Assembly (NCBI RefSeq): GCF_008629695.1
Contig: NZ_VWSH01000004.1
Span: 496,001 to 560,000 of the forward strand
Direction: 5' to 3'
Length of the DNA: 64,000 nucleotides
From: Taibaiella lutea
GTDB taxonomy: Bacteria > Bacteroidota > Bacteroidia > Chitinophagales > Chitinophagaceae
The notes beneath the pieces were generated by a model. The model was not told the origin of the DNA, ran no database searches, and saw nothing but the letters and a program-made list of their open reading frames with translations. Below, piece by piece: positions 9,168 through 17,800 of this stretch. The position numbers were made by a program, and so were the translations under genes. Within the stretch, counting starts at the first letter, position 1, and each line of letters starts with the position of its first letter.

Positions 9168-11975
9168 CTACTTCTGCTTACCGAACTTCTTGATTTCCAC
9201 CTTTCGCTGCTTGACCTTGAGGATAAAGTCAACACCATTTATGATTTTGCCAGATTCAACCTGAAGCGGTTGCACATTATTGTTTTTCAACAGCAATTCA
9301 ACCTGATTGGGAAGATTTTCAACATTAATCGTATAAGTACCTACAGGCAGATAAAGATTATAATCACCATTTTCGTCTGTTTTGGTTTCAAATCTTTGTC
9401 CGTCTTTATTTGTTGCTACTATACTTTGCCAGGCTTTATCCTTTGTCATCGAAATACTGTAGGTAGAATCAAACTGATAATTAATATTTCCATGCACGGT
9501 ACCCGTCTGGCTTAATGCTATGTAGAAAGATTTGCTTTCTTTTTCTTTAAGCGGAATAAACAAATCGTGGCCGTACCATCCGTTTTGGGTAGGCATAAAA
9601 ACCGAATAATTGCCGGGAGGTAGCTTGTTGTACGTTAGTTTCCCGTCTCCACCCGACATCATAATAGCCTTGCCGATGTGTACGACAATACCGGAAGCCA
9701 GGGAATCGCCTTTATCGTAATTGCCGTTCATATTCAGATCGTAGAATAAGAACAATTCAATCTTGCCTTTATTGATATTTTTTCCGGGCTGGCTTTCAGG
9801 CAGATAATAATTGACACCAAATTGAATATTCCTGTAATAATGCGAATTACCATAAATATTATACTGCACGTTTGAATAGAATGCCATCGGCCCCAGATTA
9901 AACAGCAGGTTAAAGTTCATCAGAAAGCTTTTGGAATAATAATCTTTGTTATAAGCAATGCCGCCATCTACTCTTAAAGCCCTATTGAAAAGAAAAGCAG
10001 TCATGGAAGGCGCAATATTTAGCCTGAATGAATTGTAAGTGGCAAAATGCTCCTGAAAGGCTTCTCCCAGATAAAAGTTGCCCTGCTGAAGGTTGCCGGT
10101 CAGCCTGAAACTCCTGTAGCTGTAAGAGAGCATACTTCTGAATTGCATTTTCTTCTCATTGCTGAATCCTGTTTTATAAAGGCCGACATCTGTTTTTAAG
10201 AAAAGATTTTGCTGCATTTTCACGGGGTTGAAAGTAATAAGCGCAGACATACGCTCTGCGGTCATTGTTCCTTCCTGAATAACATTGTTATAAAACCAGT
10301 TGCCTCTTTCGGTATAATATTCAGGTGTAAGTGAAAAGCCGAATGCACCCATTGTCAATCCATAAGTAAGATCAAGTGTGGTATTGGTGTTTTCACTGTT
10401 TATCAGGTTAGCCTGATTCAAGTATTTTGGTGATGCATTTGAATAAACAACAGAAGTGCTGATGGTAGATTTATCAAGACGTAAAAAGGCTGCTTCATTT
10501 AAATATAAAGTACCCCGCCTTGTACCCGGATAATAGGCTGTTGCATAAGAGTTGTTACCTGTAAGATTCAGCTTTTTAAAGAAATAAGCGTAGTAATTGA
10601 ATGCACCAGACATGGACTTGTACGACAGGTTATTGCCAATGGTAGAAGTACTGTTGGCTACAGCAGCTTTCGCATCAGCAGAAAAATGCTCGCTTGATTT
10701 CCAGGAAAGATTGCTTACTACCAGATCATTATTAATGTTTGCAGCTTCATCCACATCATGCGTGAAAGAGGTAAAACTGGTAAGGGTCTGTTTTTCATAT
10801 TTATAACCCGCCCATGCGGACCTGCCGTAACTTGTCTGCCCGTCGCTGGAATAAATATTGACAGACTTGTCCATATAACCTGCCACTACCTTGTTATGAT
10901 GCGCTGAATCTGCATAGGCAAAAACTTCTGCGCCTGTACCGGCAAAGCTGATTTCGCCTCCCTGCGTAATATTACCTACACGCATACCTACGCGCTTATA
11001 GGTCAAATCCAAGTTGGTGCCGTTGATAGTAAGGGTTTTGACACCTTCCTTATATTTCATCAGGTTAAAGTTATACCCTACTGTTCCATCTTTAATATCA
11101 TAAAACCCTCTGGCACGTATATTATAGGTTTCACCCGCATCAAAAGCATTCTGGACACCCAACGAAATAACGTTATTGTGCATGCTGTTTTCGTTCAGGT
11201 TCTGGTCAAAGCTTCTTTTGCTTGACAAATCCTGAAAAGTAATCAGGTTGGTCGCAAATATATTACCGTCATCATAAATGCCGTTAATGGTCACGTTCAT
11301 ATAGCCGAGCTTCGACATATTGCGCGAAACTTTCCGTTGAAAAACAATTACGGTATCTTTAAAAGGCTCGAGCCTGAAATAAATGGAACGGTTGGTTTTA
11401 TCTTTCAAAACAGATGGAAAAGCAATTACAATTATACCTCCTTCCGTAACGTTACCACGGTTATTTATCCTGATAGGGATATTCAGGTAAGAGCCCACTC
11501 TCGGAAGTACCATGTCTTCGTTATCAATACTTGCGGTAAGGAGCCTGCTGGGTGCAAGAATAAGCTTGAGTGTAATGGTATCAATTGTAATCTGATTCGG
11601 AGTACGCAAAGCTATACCTACATATATATTGCCTTCCTGCGTACCCTGGTTGACATAAATTTTAGATGGAACGTAAATCTCCTGACCTGCCTGCAGGTTA
11701 ACGGGAACACTGTCTTTTGTTGCTACTTTTGCACCTTTGGCGCTGTGCAGATAAAGATATCCTTTAAAGGGTTGCGTATCCGAATTTTTAACATGGACAG
11801 TAATATCTTTAAGATCTTTATTATCAACTTTCAGTGTTGTTTCGGAAATGCTTATTGCTATTTTTTTTGAATCAAGAGAATCCTGGGTATAGCCATAAAC
11901 AACATGCAGCATCATAAAAAATAAGATGCAGATGGGTTTGATGCTGAATTTCCTCTTCTTAAAAATCGATAACAT
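9168..11975 (-). CDS. Usher-like outer-membrane assembly protein of the pilus locus
   Basis: 935 residues. A signal peptide (ending near VVYGYTQ, about residue 31) is followed by beta-sandwich segments at about 32-250 (VHVKNSDTQPFKGYLYL; RINNRGNVTEGG), a long run of alternating aromatic and polar strands at about 260-735 typical of a large outer-membrane beta-barrel, and two Ig-like or plug-like end domains at about 738-810 (FLFYDLNMNGNYDKGDSLAS ... LPPGNYSV) and 825-920 (TDENGDYNLYLPVGTYTI). Canonical FimD/PapC ushers have the same order: N-terminal domain, 24-stranded barrel, C-terminal domains. I do not see the classic usher signatures, so usher-like is an inference backed by the adjacent chaperone and pilin genes. 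Last gene of the minus-strand operon. Confidence 0.72.
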   Translation of the reverse strand: MLSIFKKRKFSIKPICILFFMMLHVVYGYTQDSLDSKKIAISISETTLKVDNKDLKDITVHVKNSDTQPFKGYLYLHSAKGAKVATKDSVPVNLQAGQEIYVPSKIYVNQGTQEGNIYVGIALRTPNQITIDTITLKLILAPSRLLTASIDNEDMVLPRVGSYLNIPIRINNRGNVTEGGIIVIAFPSVLKDKTNRSIYFRLEPFKDTVIVFQRKVSRNMSKLGYMNVTINGIYDDGNIFATNLITFQDLSSKRSFDQNLNENSMHNNVISLGVQNAFDAGETYNIRARGFYDIKDGTVGYNFNLMKYKEGVKTLTINGTNLDLTYKRVGMRVGNITQGGEISFAGTGAEVFAYADSAHHNKVVAGYMDKSVNIYSSDGQTSYGRSAWAGYKYEKQTLTSFTSFTHDVDEAANINNDLVVSNLSWKSSEHFSADAKAAVANSTSTIGNNLSYKSMSGAFNYYAYFFKKLNLTGNNSYATAYYPGTRRGTLYLNEAAFLRLDKSTISTSVVYSNASPKYLNQANLINSENTNTTLDLTYGLTMGAFGFSLTPEYYTERGNWFYNNVIQEGTMTAERMSALITFNPVKMQQNLFLKTDVGLYKTGFSNEKKMQFRSMLSYSYRSFRLTGNLQQGNFYLGEAFQEHFATYNSFRLNIAPSMTAFLFNRALRVDGGIAYNKDYYSKSFLMNFNLLFNLGPMAFYSNVQYNIYGNSHYYRNIQFGVNYYLPESQPGKNINKGKIELFLFYDLNMNGNYDKGDSLASGIVVHIGKAIMMSGGDGKLTYNKLPPGNYSVFMPTQNGWYGHDLFIPLKEKESKSFYIALSQTGTVHGNINYQFDSTYSISMTKDKAWQSIVATNKDGQRFETKTDENGDYNLYLPVGTYTINVENLPNQVELLLKNNNVQPLQVESGKIINGVDFILKVKQRKVEIKKFGKQK

Positions 11976-12012
11976 GGTGCCGGGCGCCGTAAAATTAAAA
12001 GGTTTATAGGAC

Positions 12013-13116
12013 TCAGAGCGGATTCATTATGAATGTGACCTGAGTGGTATAGACCCCCGACTCTATGCCTATAAATGCCGATTGGTTGGAATTATATTTC
12101 GTGCTGTAGTTCAGATTATAATAATTAACACGCCCTTCTGAGCCTAAATTGGTTATAAGCGTTTGCTGGCTGCTGCTCAGGTTTACAGGAGTATAGGTAG
12201 AAGTCGATATTACCGTACTGCCCTGGGTCGGCGTTAGTTTTAAAGTATTGACAGGAATGGTGGTTAAAGCACCCGACTTGCTGAAATAATTTGCAGCAGC
12301 CTGCACCTTGATTTCATAACGGCCGTCATTGGAAGACACTTTTAATCCATCGCTGACGGTTGCTTCGACACCCTGGGAAAAAGACAGGTCGGAAGAAAAA
12401 CCAAGTGATACGTTACCGCTGCCGTTCTGTAATTGTATCAGATTAGGGTATTGCGGCACGTTTACGGGAATACTGTTGTACTGAGGCCATATACCTAATT
12501 GCAGGTTGAGGTCATATTGGCTCAACAGGGTATTGCTCTGGTTATATAGCCTGACTCTTAGTACAACGGAGTAATTATCTCTGTGCAACAAAAGCATCTG
12601 ACGGTTTCCCAACAAAACAAAATCATAAGCCATACTGAAATAATCACTTGCTACCATTGCATAATTAGATTGCTGTACCAGTGTCAGTTCAGATCCTGAA
12701 AGCGGAATAGTGGAAGAAACGGCACCTATCAGATTAGTAGAATTACCATTGCTCCATGAGCTTTGTGAATTGCCGGGATTGAATTTTACTCCGAAATATT
12801 TTATGGGCCAGTTGGGTGCAGGACCAAACTGGGCAACTTCGCTCGATGTCTGTGCGGGAATCAGATAAGCTGTTAATGGCTGGATAGTCATTTTCCAGTT
12901 GGGCAATACCGCTCCGCCGCCATAGCAACTAATTTTGAATACTACGGGAAAGGTTGCACCATACACCAATTGGGATGTATCGCTTATGGTTACGTAATTT
13001 TGGGTATTTGCCTGAACAGATTGTGCAGTAGCGGCCTTCTCAAAGCCTGCTAAAAGTAAAAGGCAAAGAAATGGCTTATAAAAACACACATTATAAAGAG
13101 ATTTTCTATGAGCCAT
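12013..13116 (-). CDS. Two-domain pilus subunit, candidate tip adhesin
   Basis: About 367 residues with a signal peptide ending near ATAQS. Start at the ATG 13116; an in-frame TTG at 13140 would overlap the upstream stop. The N-terminal half (about 40-205) is a unique beta-rich domain with Trp and Tyr residues. The C-terminal part (about 230-367) resembles the pilins: DGRYEIKVQAAANYF corresponds to their GAYKVKATLSNDL, and the end SGVYTTQVTFIMNPL corresponds to TGSFTANVVYTIEAN. A lectin-like domain joined to a pilin domain is the design of tip adhesins such as FimH; the ligand is unknown. It lies between the chaperone and usher-like genes in one operon. Confidence 0.68.
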   Translation of the reverse strand: MAHRKSLYNVCFYKPFLCLLLLAGFEKAATAQSVQANTQNYVTISDTSQLVYGATFPVVFKISCYGGGAVLPNWKMTIQPLTAYLIPAQTSSEVAQFGPAPNWPIKYFGVKFNPGNSQSSWSNGNSTNLIGAVSSTIPLSGSELTLVQQSNYAMVASDYFSMAYDFVLLGNRQMLLLHRDNYSVVLRVRLYNQSNTLLSQYDLNLQLGIWPQYNSIPVNVPQYPNLIQLQNGSGNVSLGFSSDLSFSQGVEATVSDGLKVSSNDGRYEIKVQAAANYFSKSGALTTIPVNTLKLTPTQGSTVISTSTYTPVNLSSSQQTLITNLGSEGRVNYYNLNYSTKYNSNQSAFIGIESGVYTTQVTFIMNPL

Positions 13117-13136
13117 TTCTTCAAAAAATTTTAATA

Positions 13137-13943
13137 TCAATAATCAAAGTCTATCTCAGCAATTTTTAGCTCATCACTTTGACCATAGTTAATAATAGCG
13201 GTTGTAGTATATTTTCCTTTTTCCATTCCTTTCGGAAGCGCCGTATCATAAATTCTTTTATCGCCGGGTAGTGTATAAAACTCAACAGGGTCCAGTTTGT
13301 ACTTTTTACCGGTTCCTTTGTTCAGAAATTCAAATTTGATAGTGCCGCTTGTCCAAAGCTGACCGGTATTATCAAAATTCAATCTCAACCCTTTTACTGC
13401 ACCATTTTCATCTTTAGTTTCAAGATTGGAAATTTCCAGCTCAGGTATTGCTCCTACTTTAGATGAATAGTAAATTTTTATACCCATCCTTACAGTTACC
13501 TTGATAGCAGCGCCGTTTTCATTTTTACCATCACCCGGATTTAACTGAGTAAGATATAGCATTGCTGTCCTTACAGGAATATTTGCATCTTCCGGAACGC
13601 CGGCTGTAGAAATAATCACATTTTTTGATTCACCGGGGGCTAAGGTGAAAAATGCAGATGGAAGAATTTTAATATATTTTGCACAGGAGTTATCTAATTC
13701 GCCTGCGGTATATATCACATTGTTTCCCAAAGAGTCATATTTCCAGTCATTGAGCGTAATACCAACCTCAAGATTTTTGTCACTGCTCGGATTAACAACT
13801 GTTATTGTTTGTTCCGATTTATTTCCCGGGCTAAAAAACAATCTGCTTGGAGATGCAGTTATACCCGCCTGAGCAAAAACGTCTGCCGTCGAAAAAAACA
13901 GGGTCACCAATAGAATACTTATTCTAAACAGGATACTTTTCAT
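13137..13943 (-). CDS. PapD-like periplasmic pilus chaperone
   Basis: 268 residues from the ATG at 13943 (an upstream in-frame ATG at 14006 would precede the signal peptide by 21 residues). The signal peptide KSILFRISILLVTLFFSTADVFAQ is followed by ITASPSRLFFSPGNKSEQTITVVNPS, the first strands of a PapD-type domain as in archaic (Csu-type) chaperones. FFTLAPGESKNVIIST and VRTAMLYLTQLNP match the F-G region and the strand that normally donates to subunits. A second beta domain (about 170-268) completes the two-domain boomerang fold. It would bind pilins in the periplasm and pass them to the usher-like protein. Confidence 0.8.
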   Translation of the reverse strand: MKSILFRISILLVTLFFSTADVFAQAGITASPSRLFFSPGNKSEQTITVVNPSSDKNLEVGITLNDWKYDSLGNNVIYTAGELDNSCAKYIKILPSAFFTLAPGESKNVIISTAGVPEDANIPVRTAMLYLTQLNPGDGKNENGAAIKVTVRMGIKIYYSSKVGAIPELEISNLETKDENGAVKGLRLNFDNTGQLWTSGTIKFEFLNKGTGKKYKLDPVEFYTLPGDKRIYDTALPKGMEKGKYTTTAIINYGQSDELKIAEIDFDY

Positions 13944-14035
13944 AAATTTTGGCTTATTGAGAATGGTAAATTTCACGAAAAATAAATAAAAAAAACAACT
14001 TTTCATAGAATTAGAAAAAGTTCAATCTATTTTTC

Positions 14036-14581
14036 TTACTCCACCTCAATGGTATAAACAACAGTCCCGTCTAAATTCCCGTTATGTACGTCCTGGTTAC
14101 TCAAGCCGGAGGCATAATATTCTATTTCAAAAGAATTATTAAGAGCACCGGAAGTCTGGGCGTGAATGAGGTCCTTCGGCTTGTTCAAAGTCAGGTTAAC
14201 ATCCTTTTCAAATCTGTAATCCGAAGGACTGTAAGAACTGTGTGCAATAGCTCCTGAACTTACATACACCGACGAAGCAGGAATTTCCGGACCGTCAATA
14301 TCGTGAAAATCATCTCTTGCGCTTACTTTCAATACAAATTTACCGAGGCTGAAAACATTTACCTGGTTAATCCGTCCAATCTGAACATTATTGTTATTAT
14401 CAATATTGTCCGAAATATTATGGGGAGAAGTACTCGTATCAGGATTGATAACTAAACTTTGCATGGAAGAAACAAAAACCGTAATGTTAGTTTTACTTTC
14501 ATTTATCTGAGCAAATAATAAACGGGGCAATATTATTATTGCCGTCATTATTATTATTTGGAAAAATAAACGCTTTTTCAT
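14036..14581 (-). CDS. Minor pilin-like subunit
   Basis: 181 residues with a signal peptide ending in LLFAQ near residue 25. The mature protein starts with an alternating strand INESKTNITVFVSSMQSLVI, contains FVLKVSARDDF like the KVKATLSNDL of the major pilins, and ends in TVVYTIEVE, nearly the same as their VVYTIEAN. It is the first gene of the chaperone-adhesin-usher operon, 92 bases upstream of the chaperone start. A -7 box TACATTTG lies about 50 bases before its start. Probable adaptor or initiator subunit; the exact position in the fibre is unknown. Confidence 0.7.
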   Translation of the reverse strand: MKKRLFFQIIIMTAIIILPRLLFAQINESKTNITVFVSSMQSLVINPDTSTSPHNISDNIDNNNNVQIGRINQVNVFSLGKFVLKVSARDDFHDIDGPEIPASSVYVSSGAIAHSSYSPSDYRFEKDVNLTLNKPKDLIHAQTSGALNNSFEIEYYASGLSNQDVHNGNLDGTVVYTIEVE

Positions 14582-14624
14582 TGAAAGAGATGCTAAAACT
14601 ATTATTGGCAGGTTATTTGTTAAT

Positions 14625-14640
14625 GCTATGACAAATGTAT
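14625..14640 (-). promoter_or_regulatory. Promoter -7 box of the pilus assembly operon
   Basis: The minus strand reads ATACATTTGTCATAG here, matching the Bacteroidota -7 consensus TAnnTTTG about 50 bases ahead of the minor pilin start. Confidence 0.55.
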
Positions 14641-14847
14641 GCTGTTTCTGATAAAGACATACCTATAATATATGAACAAAAGAAAACCGGAAGATGGTTC
14701 AGGAAAATGTAATGATGCATTTAAAGTAAGATAACATCGCTGTAACTCCGAATTGAAATTCAAATCTACGCTTCAAGCCAACTTACAGTAAATACATCAT
14801 TTCATTTAATAAAGCCTGAAAAGCTGTATTAAGAATCCTTTTTGCAA

Positions 14848-14888
14848 AAAATGCTCACGATATCTTTATACCGCAAGCATTTTTTTTT
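14848..14888 (-). terminator. Terminator of the first major pilin gene
   Basis: Stem AAAAAATGCT / AGCATTTTTT with a second inner stem (GGTAT/ATATC). It sits 29-69 bases after the pilin stop and would separate the pilin gene from the assembly operon. Confidence 0.65.
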
Positions 14889-14916
14889 ATAAAGAGCTTG
14901 AAAATTAAACCGCGGC

Positions 14917-15507
14917 TTAGTTAGCTTCGATTGTATAAACCATAGTGTTTGTAAAAGAACCTACAGCCAAGTTAACAACATCTGTAAAACTACTTAATAA
15001 ATAAGCTACGTTGAAAGTTGTACCTCTTGTACCGCCTGTTGCAGCAGGAGAAGCGACAAGCTCTGTAAGCTCACTGCCACCATCAGCAAAAGTTCTGAAT
15101 GAATTATTAGGGGTTGCAGCAGTTTCTCCTGATGAAGCAGCCGGAGTACCATTAACCTTAATACCTAATGCTGTACCTGGAATATTTTTTCTACCTGCTC
15201 CTGTTGCAGTTGTAGTCAAATTTCCTTGAAGCGCAGCTTTAACTTTATAACCGCCTCTCGATACCACTTTAATTTGTGTTTCAACATCAGGTACGATACC
15301 TGTTGCAGTTGCAGCATTGTTATAGTCATCAGCAGTAGCAAGCGTAAATGTTGCGTGATCGCCGGAAAGGATTTCTATCGTTTTAACATCAGATACGTTT
15401 ACACCGATAGTAGCAGTTTTGCTCGTATCTAAAACTCCTGGTTGCTGAGCATTAGCAACTACGGCGCCTGTAAGAACGATTGCGGATAAAATTAATAACT
15501 TTTTCAT
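14917..15507 (-). CDS. Major pilin-like subunit, paralogue 1
   Basis: 196 residues with a Sec signal peptide (MKKLLILSAIVLTGAVVANAQ). The mature protein has no cysteine. It has a short N-terminal alternating strand (SKTATIGVNVSDVKTIEI) that could act as the donor strand, a VSRGGYKVKAALQGNL motif near the middle, and the C-terminal end GSFTNTMVYTIEAN. It is the most diverged of the three tandem paralogues. It has its own promoter block and terminator, so it is transcribed apart from the assembly genes, as expected for an abundant structural subunit. I do not recognise a named family; the pilin role comes from the shared C-terminal strand and the neighbouring chaperone and usher-like genes. Confidence 0.72.
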   Translation of the reverse strand: MKKLLILSAIVLTGAVVANAQQPGVLDTSKTATIGVNVSDVKTIEILSGDHATFTLATADDYNNAATATGIVPDVETQIKVVSRGGYKVKAALQGNLTTTATGAGRKNIPGTALGIKVNGTPAASSGETAATPNNSFRTFADGGSELTELVASPAATGGTRGTTFNVAYLLSSFTDVVNLAVGSFTNTMVYTIEAN

Positions 15508-15589
15508 TTTTGTTGTTTTTAGTTTTGGTTAATTATTGTTAGTTGGTTAATTCTTTTTAAGACTGGGTAAATCTTGTTCTTTTTTGATA

Positions 15590-15720
15590 ATGCAAAGATG
15601 CAACGGCTTCTACTTTGAGAAAAGTCAAATCATAACTAAAAAAGATACTTTTCATCTTACTTTATCAGTGTATTTTAGCATTTAACCAAAATACTGATAA
15701 TCCCTTTTAGAAATAGTCAA
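15590..15720 (-). promoter_or_regulatory. Conserved pilin promoter region 1
   Basis: ATGCAAAGATGCAAC at 15590-15604 (minus strand CATCTTTGC, a -7-type box) lies 83 bases before the pilin start. Upstream it is followed by TAAAAAAGATA near 15638 and CTGATAATCC near 15696. The same blocks in the same order occur before the two other pilin genes. Confidence 0.65.
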
Positions 15721-16147
15721 ATTGTACAATTGACATTACATTACGGAAAAGGTTTTCACTTGCTTACAAATTATATGAAATTGTACTTAACAAAGCATTG
15801 GCACGGCTATAACAATTCTTATTTTATAGCACCTGCTACAACATTCTGGCAACTCTTTAACTTAATATTACACGAAGAAGAATATACCATACTAAAATAT
15901 GTTATGGTTTATTCTGTTTTTTTCCATATTCAGTCAGGTAAAATCTCACTTCGGGCAGGTATATATTTTTTACGGACTTAACTCCGCTTCATGTAATTAA
16001 AGCTTAAACGTTATGGTATTTTCAACTACTGTTCCATTAGATGCAATTTACATTTACCTGAATGAGCCCTGTTCCAATACTCGTAATTTGTGATTCACGT
16101 AAGTAAGCTTTGAGCTATCTATTTACAACAATGTAATTTTTTCTGAT

Positions 16148-16183
16148 AAAAAAAATGCCTGCAAAGAATCGCAGACATTTTCT
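16148..16183 (-). terminator. Terminator of the second major pilin gene
   Basis: Hairpin CTGC/GCAG flanked by AAATG/CATTT, ending in a T run on the minus strand. The same hairpin sequence recurs after the third pilin gene. Confidence 0.7.
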
Positions 16184-16219
16184 TAACTGAACCTAAAAAA
16201 CCTAATTTATGAAGAATGT

Positions 16220-16795
16220 TTAGTTTGCTTCAATAGTATATACCACATTTGCGGTGAATGAACCCGTAGCAAGGTTAATAACACCCGGGAAGTTACCCAA
16301 TTTGTAGTTAACGCTAAATGTTGTTCCTAATGTACCGCCCACATTTCCTGCACTTGCAGTTTTAATGATATCGGCAATAGTTCCGCCGCCATTTGTAAAA
16401 ACGGTATTGGTACTGATAACAGTCGGAGCCGTTTCACCCGATTGGGTTGTAGCGCCAGATACGCTGATGCCTAATTTACTTCCGGGAATGGAACTTGCAC
16501 CGTTTGTAGCTGTTGCGTTTGTAAGGTCATTGCTCAAAGTAGCCTTTACCTTATAAGCGCCTCTTGACACGACAGTAACATTCGTAGGCGTAGAAGCTGA
16601 CAAACCGGTAGCGCCCGAAACTGCTGTGTAATCTGCAGTAGAAGCTAATGCAAACGCAGGAGCAGCGCCGGAATTAATAGTAATTGTTTTTACATCACTC
16701 ACTGTAACACTAAGGTTTGCAGTTTGGGATGTTTGTGCCTGAGATACTGCTGCTCCTGAAACTATCAGTGTGGCAAGCATTAAGATCTTTTTCAT
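16220..16795 (-). CDS. Major pilin-like subunit, paralogue 2
   Basis: 191 residues with a signal peptide ending in VSQAQ (residue 21). It aligns without any gap to paralogue 3; by eye about 30 of 191 positions differ. No cysteine. Predicted all-beta, with the N-terminal strand ANLSVTVSDVKTITI, a VSRGAYKVKATLSNDL motif and the C-terminal strand SFTANVVYTIEAN. Small residues and Thr/Ser/Asn are enriched, as in secreted fibre subunits. It probably forms the shaft of the pilus together with or alternately with its paralogues. Own promoter and terminator. Confidence 0.74.
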   Translation of the reverse strand: MKKILMLATLIVSGAAVSQAQTSQTANLSVTVSDVKTITINSGAAPAFALASTADYTAVSGATGLSASTPTNVTVVSRGAYKVKATLSNDLTNATATNGASSIPGSKLGISVSGATTQSGETAPTVISTNTVFTNGGGTIADIIKTASAGNVGGTLGTTFSVNYKLGNFPGVINLATGSFTANVVYTIEAN

Positions 16796-16861
16796 TTTTT
16801 TGTTGATTTATTAATTAGTTCAATGGTTTTTGCTTGACGCAATTCTTGCTGTTGTTTGGTA

Positions 16862-16985
16862 ATGCAAAGATGCAACTCCCTTAAACGTTATAATTGTGTG
16901 AAATGGATTAAAAAAGATAAAATTGATCTCAGTTTATCCACGAATTAATATTTTTAAACAAAAAATTGATAATCCTTTGTTTCGG
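16862..16985 (-). promoter_or_regulatory. Conserved pilin promoter region 2
   Basis: ATGCAAAGATGCAAC at 16862-16876, 67 bases before the start, followed upstream by TTAAAAAAGATA, CTCAGTTTA and TTGATAATCC, the same series as at the other pilin genes. Confidence 0.65.
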
Positions 16986-17096
16986 TAACTTTTAAGAGCT
17001 GTATTCTCCCGAAAAATAACATAATAATCAAAAGCGGATATTTATAGATAGTAAAATAGTAGCGAAGACAATATCAAATGTTCAAATTCATATAAA

Positions 17097-17133
17097 AGAA
17101 AAATGCCTGCAAAAATTTGCAGACATTTTCTTA
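17097..17133 (-). terminator. Terminator of the third major pilin gene
   Basis: Hairpin with arms CTGCAAA and TTTGCAG, flanked by AATG/CATT and a T run on the minus strand; nearly the same as the terminator at 16148-16183. Confidence 0.75.
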
Positions 17134-17166
17134 TGAACCTAATTCTAAAATCACCATATTTAAAAC

Positions 17167-17742
17167 CTAATTCGCTTCAATGGTATAAACCACATTTGCA
17201 GTAAAGGATCCTGTTGCCAGGTTAATAACACCCGGAAAATTTGCTAATTTATAATTGACATTAAAAGTAGTACCTAAAGTACCCCCGGCATTACCCGTAC
17301 TCGAAGTTTTTACGATATCGGCAATAGTGCCACCGCCAACAGTGAAAACAGTATTTGCACTTATGACTGTCGGAGCTGTTTCACCCGATTGTGTTGTTGC
17401 TCCAGATACGCTGATACCTAATTTGTTTCCCGGGATAGTTCCTGCTCCGTTAGTAGCGGTAGCATTGGTAAGATCGCCGCTCAAAACCGCTTTTACTTTA
17501 TAAGCACCTCTTGATACAACAGTGATATTTGTTGCAGTACTTGCTGCTAATCCTGTAGCACCTGAAACTGCAGTAAAATTTGCTGCTGAGTTGATTGCAA
17601 AACCGGGGGCAGCGCCTGAATTAATAGTAATGGTTTTAATATCACTTACAGTGACGCTTATATTTGCGGTCTGTGAAGTCTGAGCATTAGATGCAGCAAC
17701 ACCCGAGACTAAAAGCGTGGCAAGCATTAATAACTTTCTCAT
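17167..17742 (-). CDS. Major pilin-like subunit, paralogue 3
   Basis: 191 residues, signal peptide ending in ASNAQ (residue 21), no cysteine. The C-terminal half is almost the same as paralogue 2, and the last 26 residues are identical (NFPGVINLATGSFTANVVYTIEAN region). The signal peptide and N-terminal strand differ most. It is the gene nearest the 3' edge of the locus, preceded by its own copy of the shared promoter blocks. A recent tandem duplication with paralogue 2 is the simplest explanation; possible uses are dosage, antigenic variation or recombination. Confidence 0.74.
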   Translation of the reverse strand: MRKLLMLATLLVSGVAASNAQTSQTANISVTVSDIKTITINSGAAPGFAINSAANFTAVSGATGLAASTATNITVVSRGAYKVKAVLSGDLTNATATNGAGTIPGNKLGISVSGATTQSGETAPTVISANTVFTVGGGTIADIVKTSSTGNAGGTLGTTFNVNYKLANFPGVINLATGSFTANVVYTIEAN

Positions 17743-17800
17743 TTATTATTGATTGATTGGTTCGGTTAAAATTTACTGGTACTCTTGCGTTTGTTGTTCG

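Larger units (their letters stand above)
15508..16219. other. Intergenic region between pilin genes
   Basis: About 700 bases. The left 160 hold the promoter and upstream blocks of pilin 1; the right 70 hold the terminator of pilin 2. The rest is AT-rich with no credible gene; the frame at 15730-15981 has no family features. Confidence 0.5.
16796..17166. other. Intergenic region between pilin genes 2 and 3
   Basis: 370 bases with the promoter region of pilin 2 at the left and the terminator of pilin 3 at the right. No gene seen. Confidence 0.55.

Noticed and set aside
11337-11870. 177-codon plus-strand frame over the usher-like gene
   Set aside because: Antisense shadow; the minus-strand frame has signal peptide and beta-barrel pattern.
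9168-11975. Reading this gene as a TonB-dependent receptor
   Set aside because: There is no TonB box or plug domain; the end domains lie at the C-terminus, and the neighbours encode a PapD-like chaperone and pilins.
15730-15981. 83-codon frame between pilin genes
   Set aside because: Product is rich in Tyr, Phe and His with no fold pattern; it overlaps the conserved promoter surroundings.
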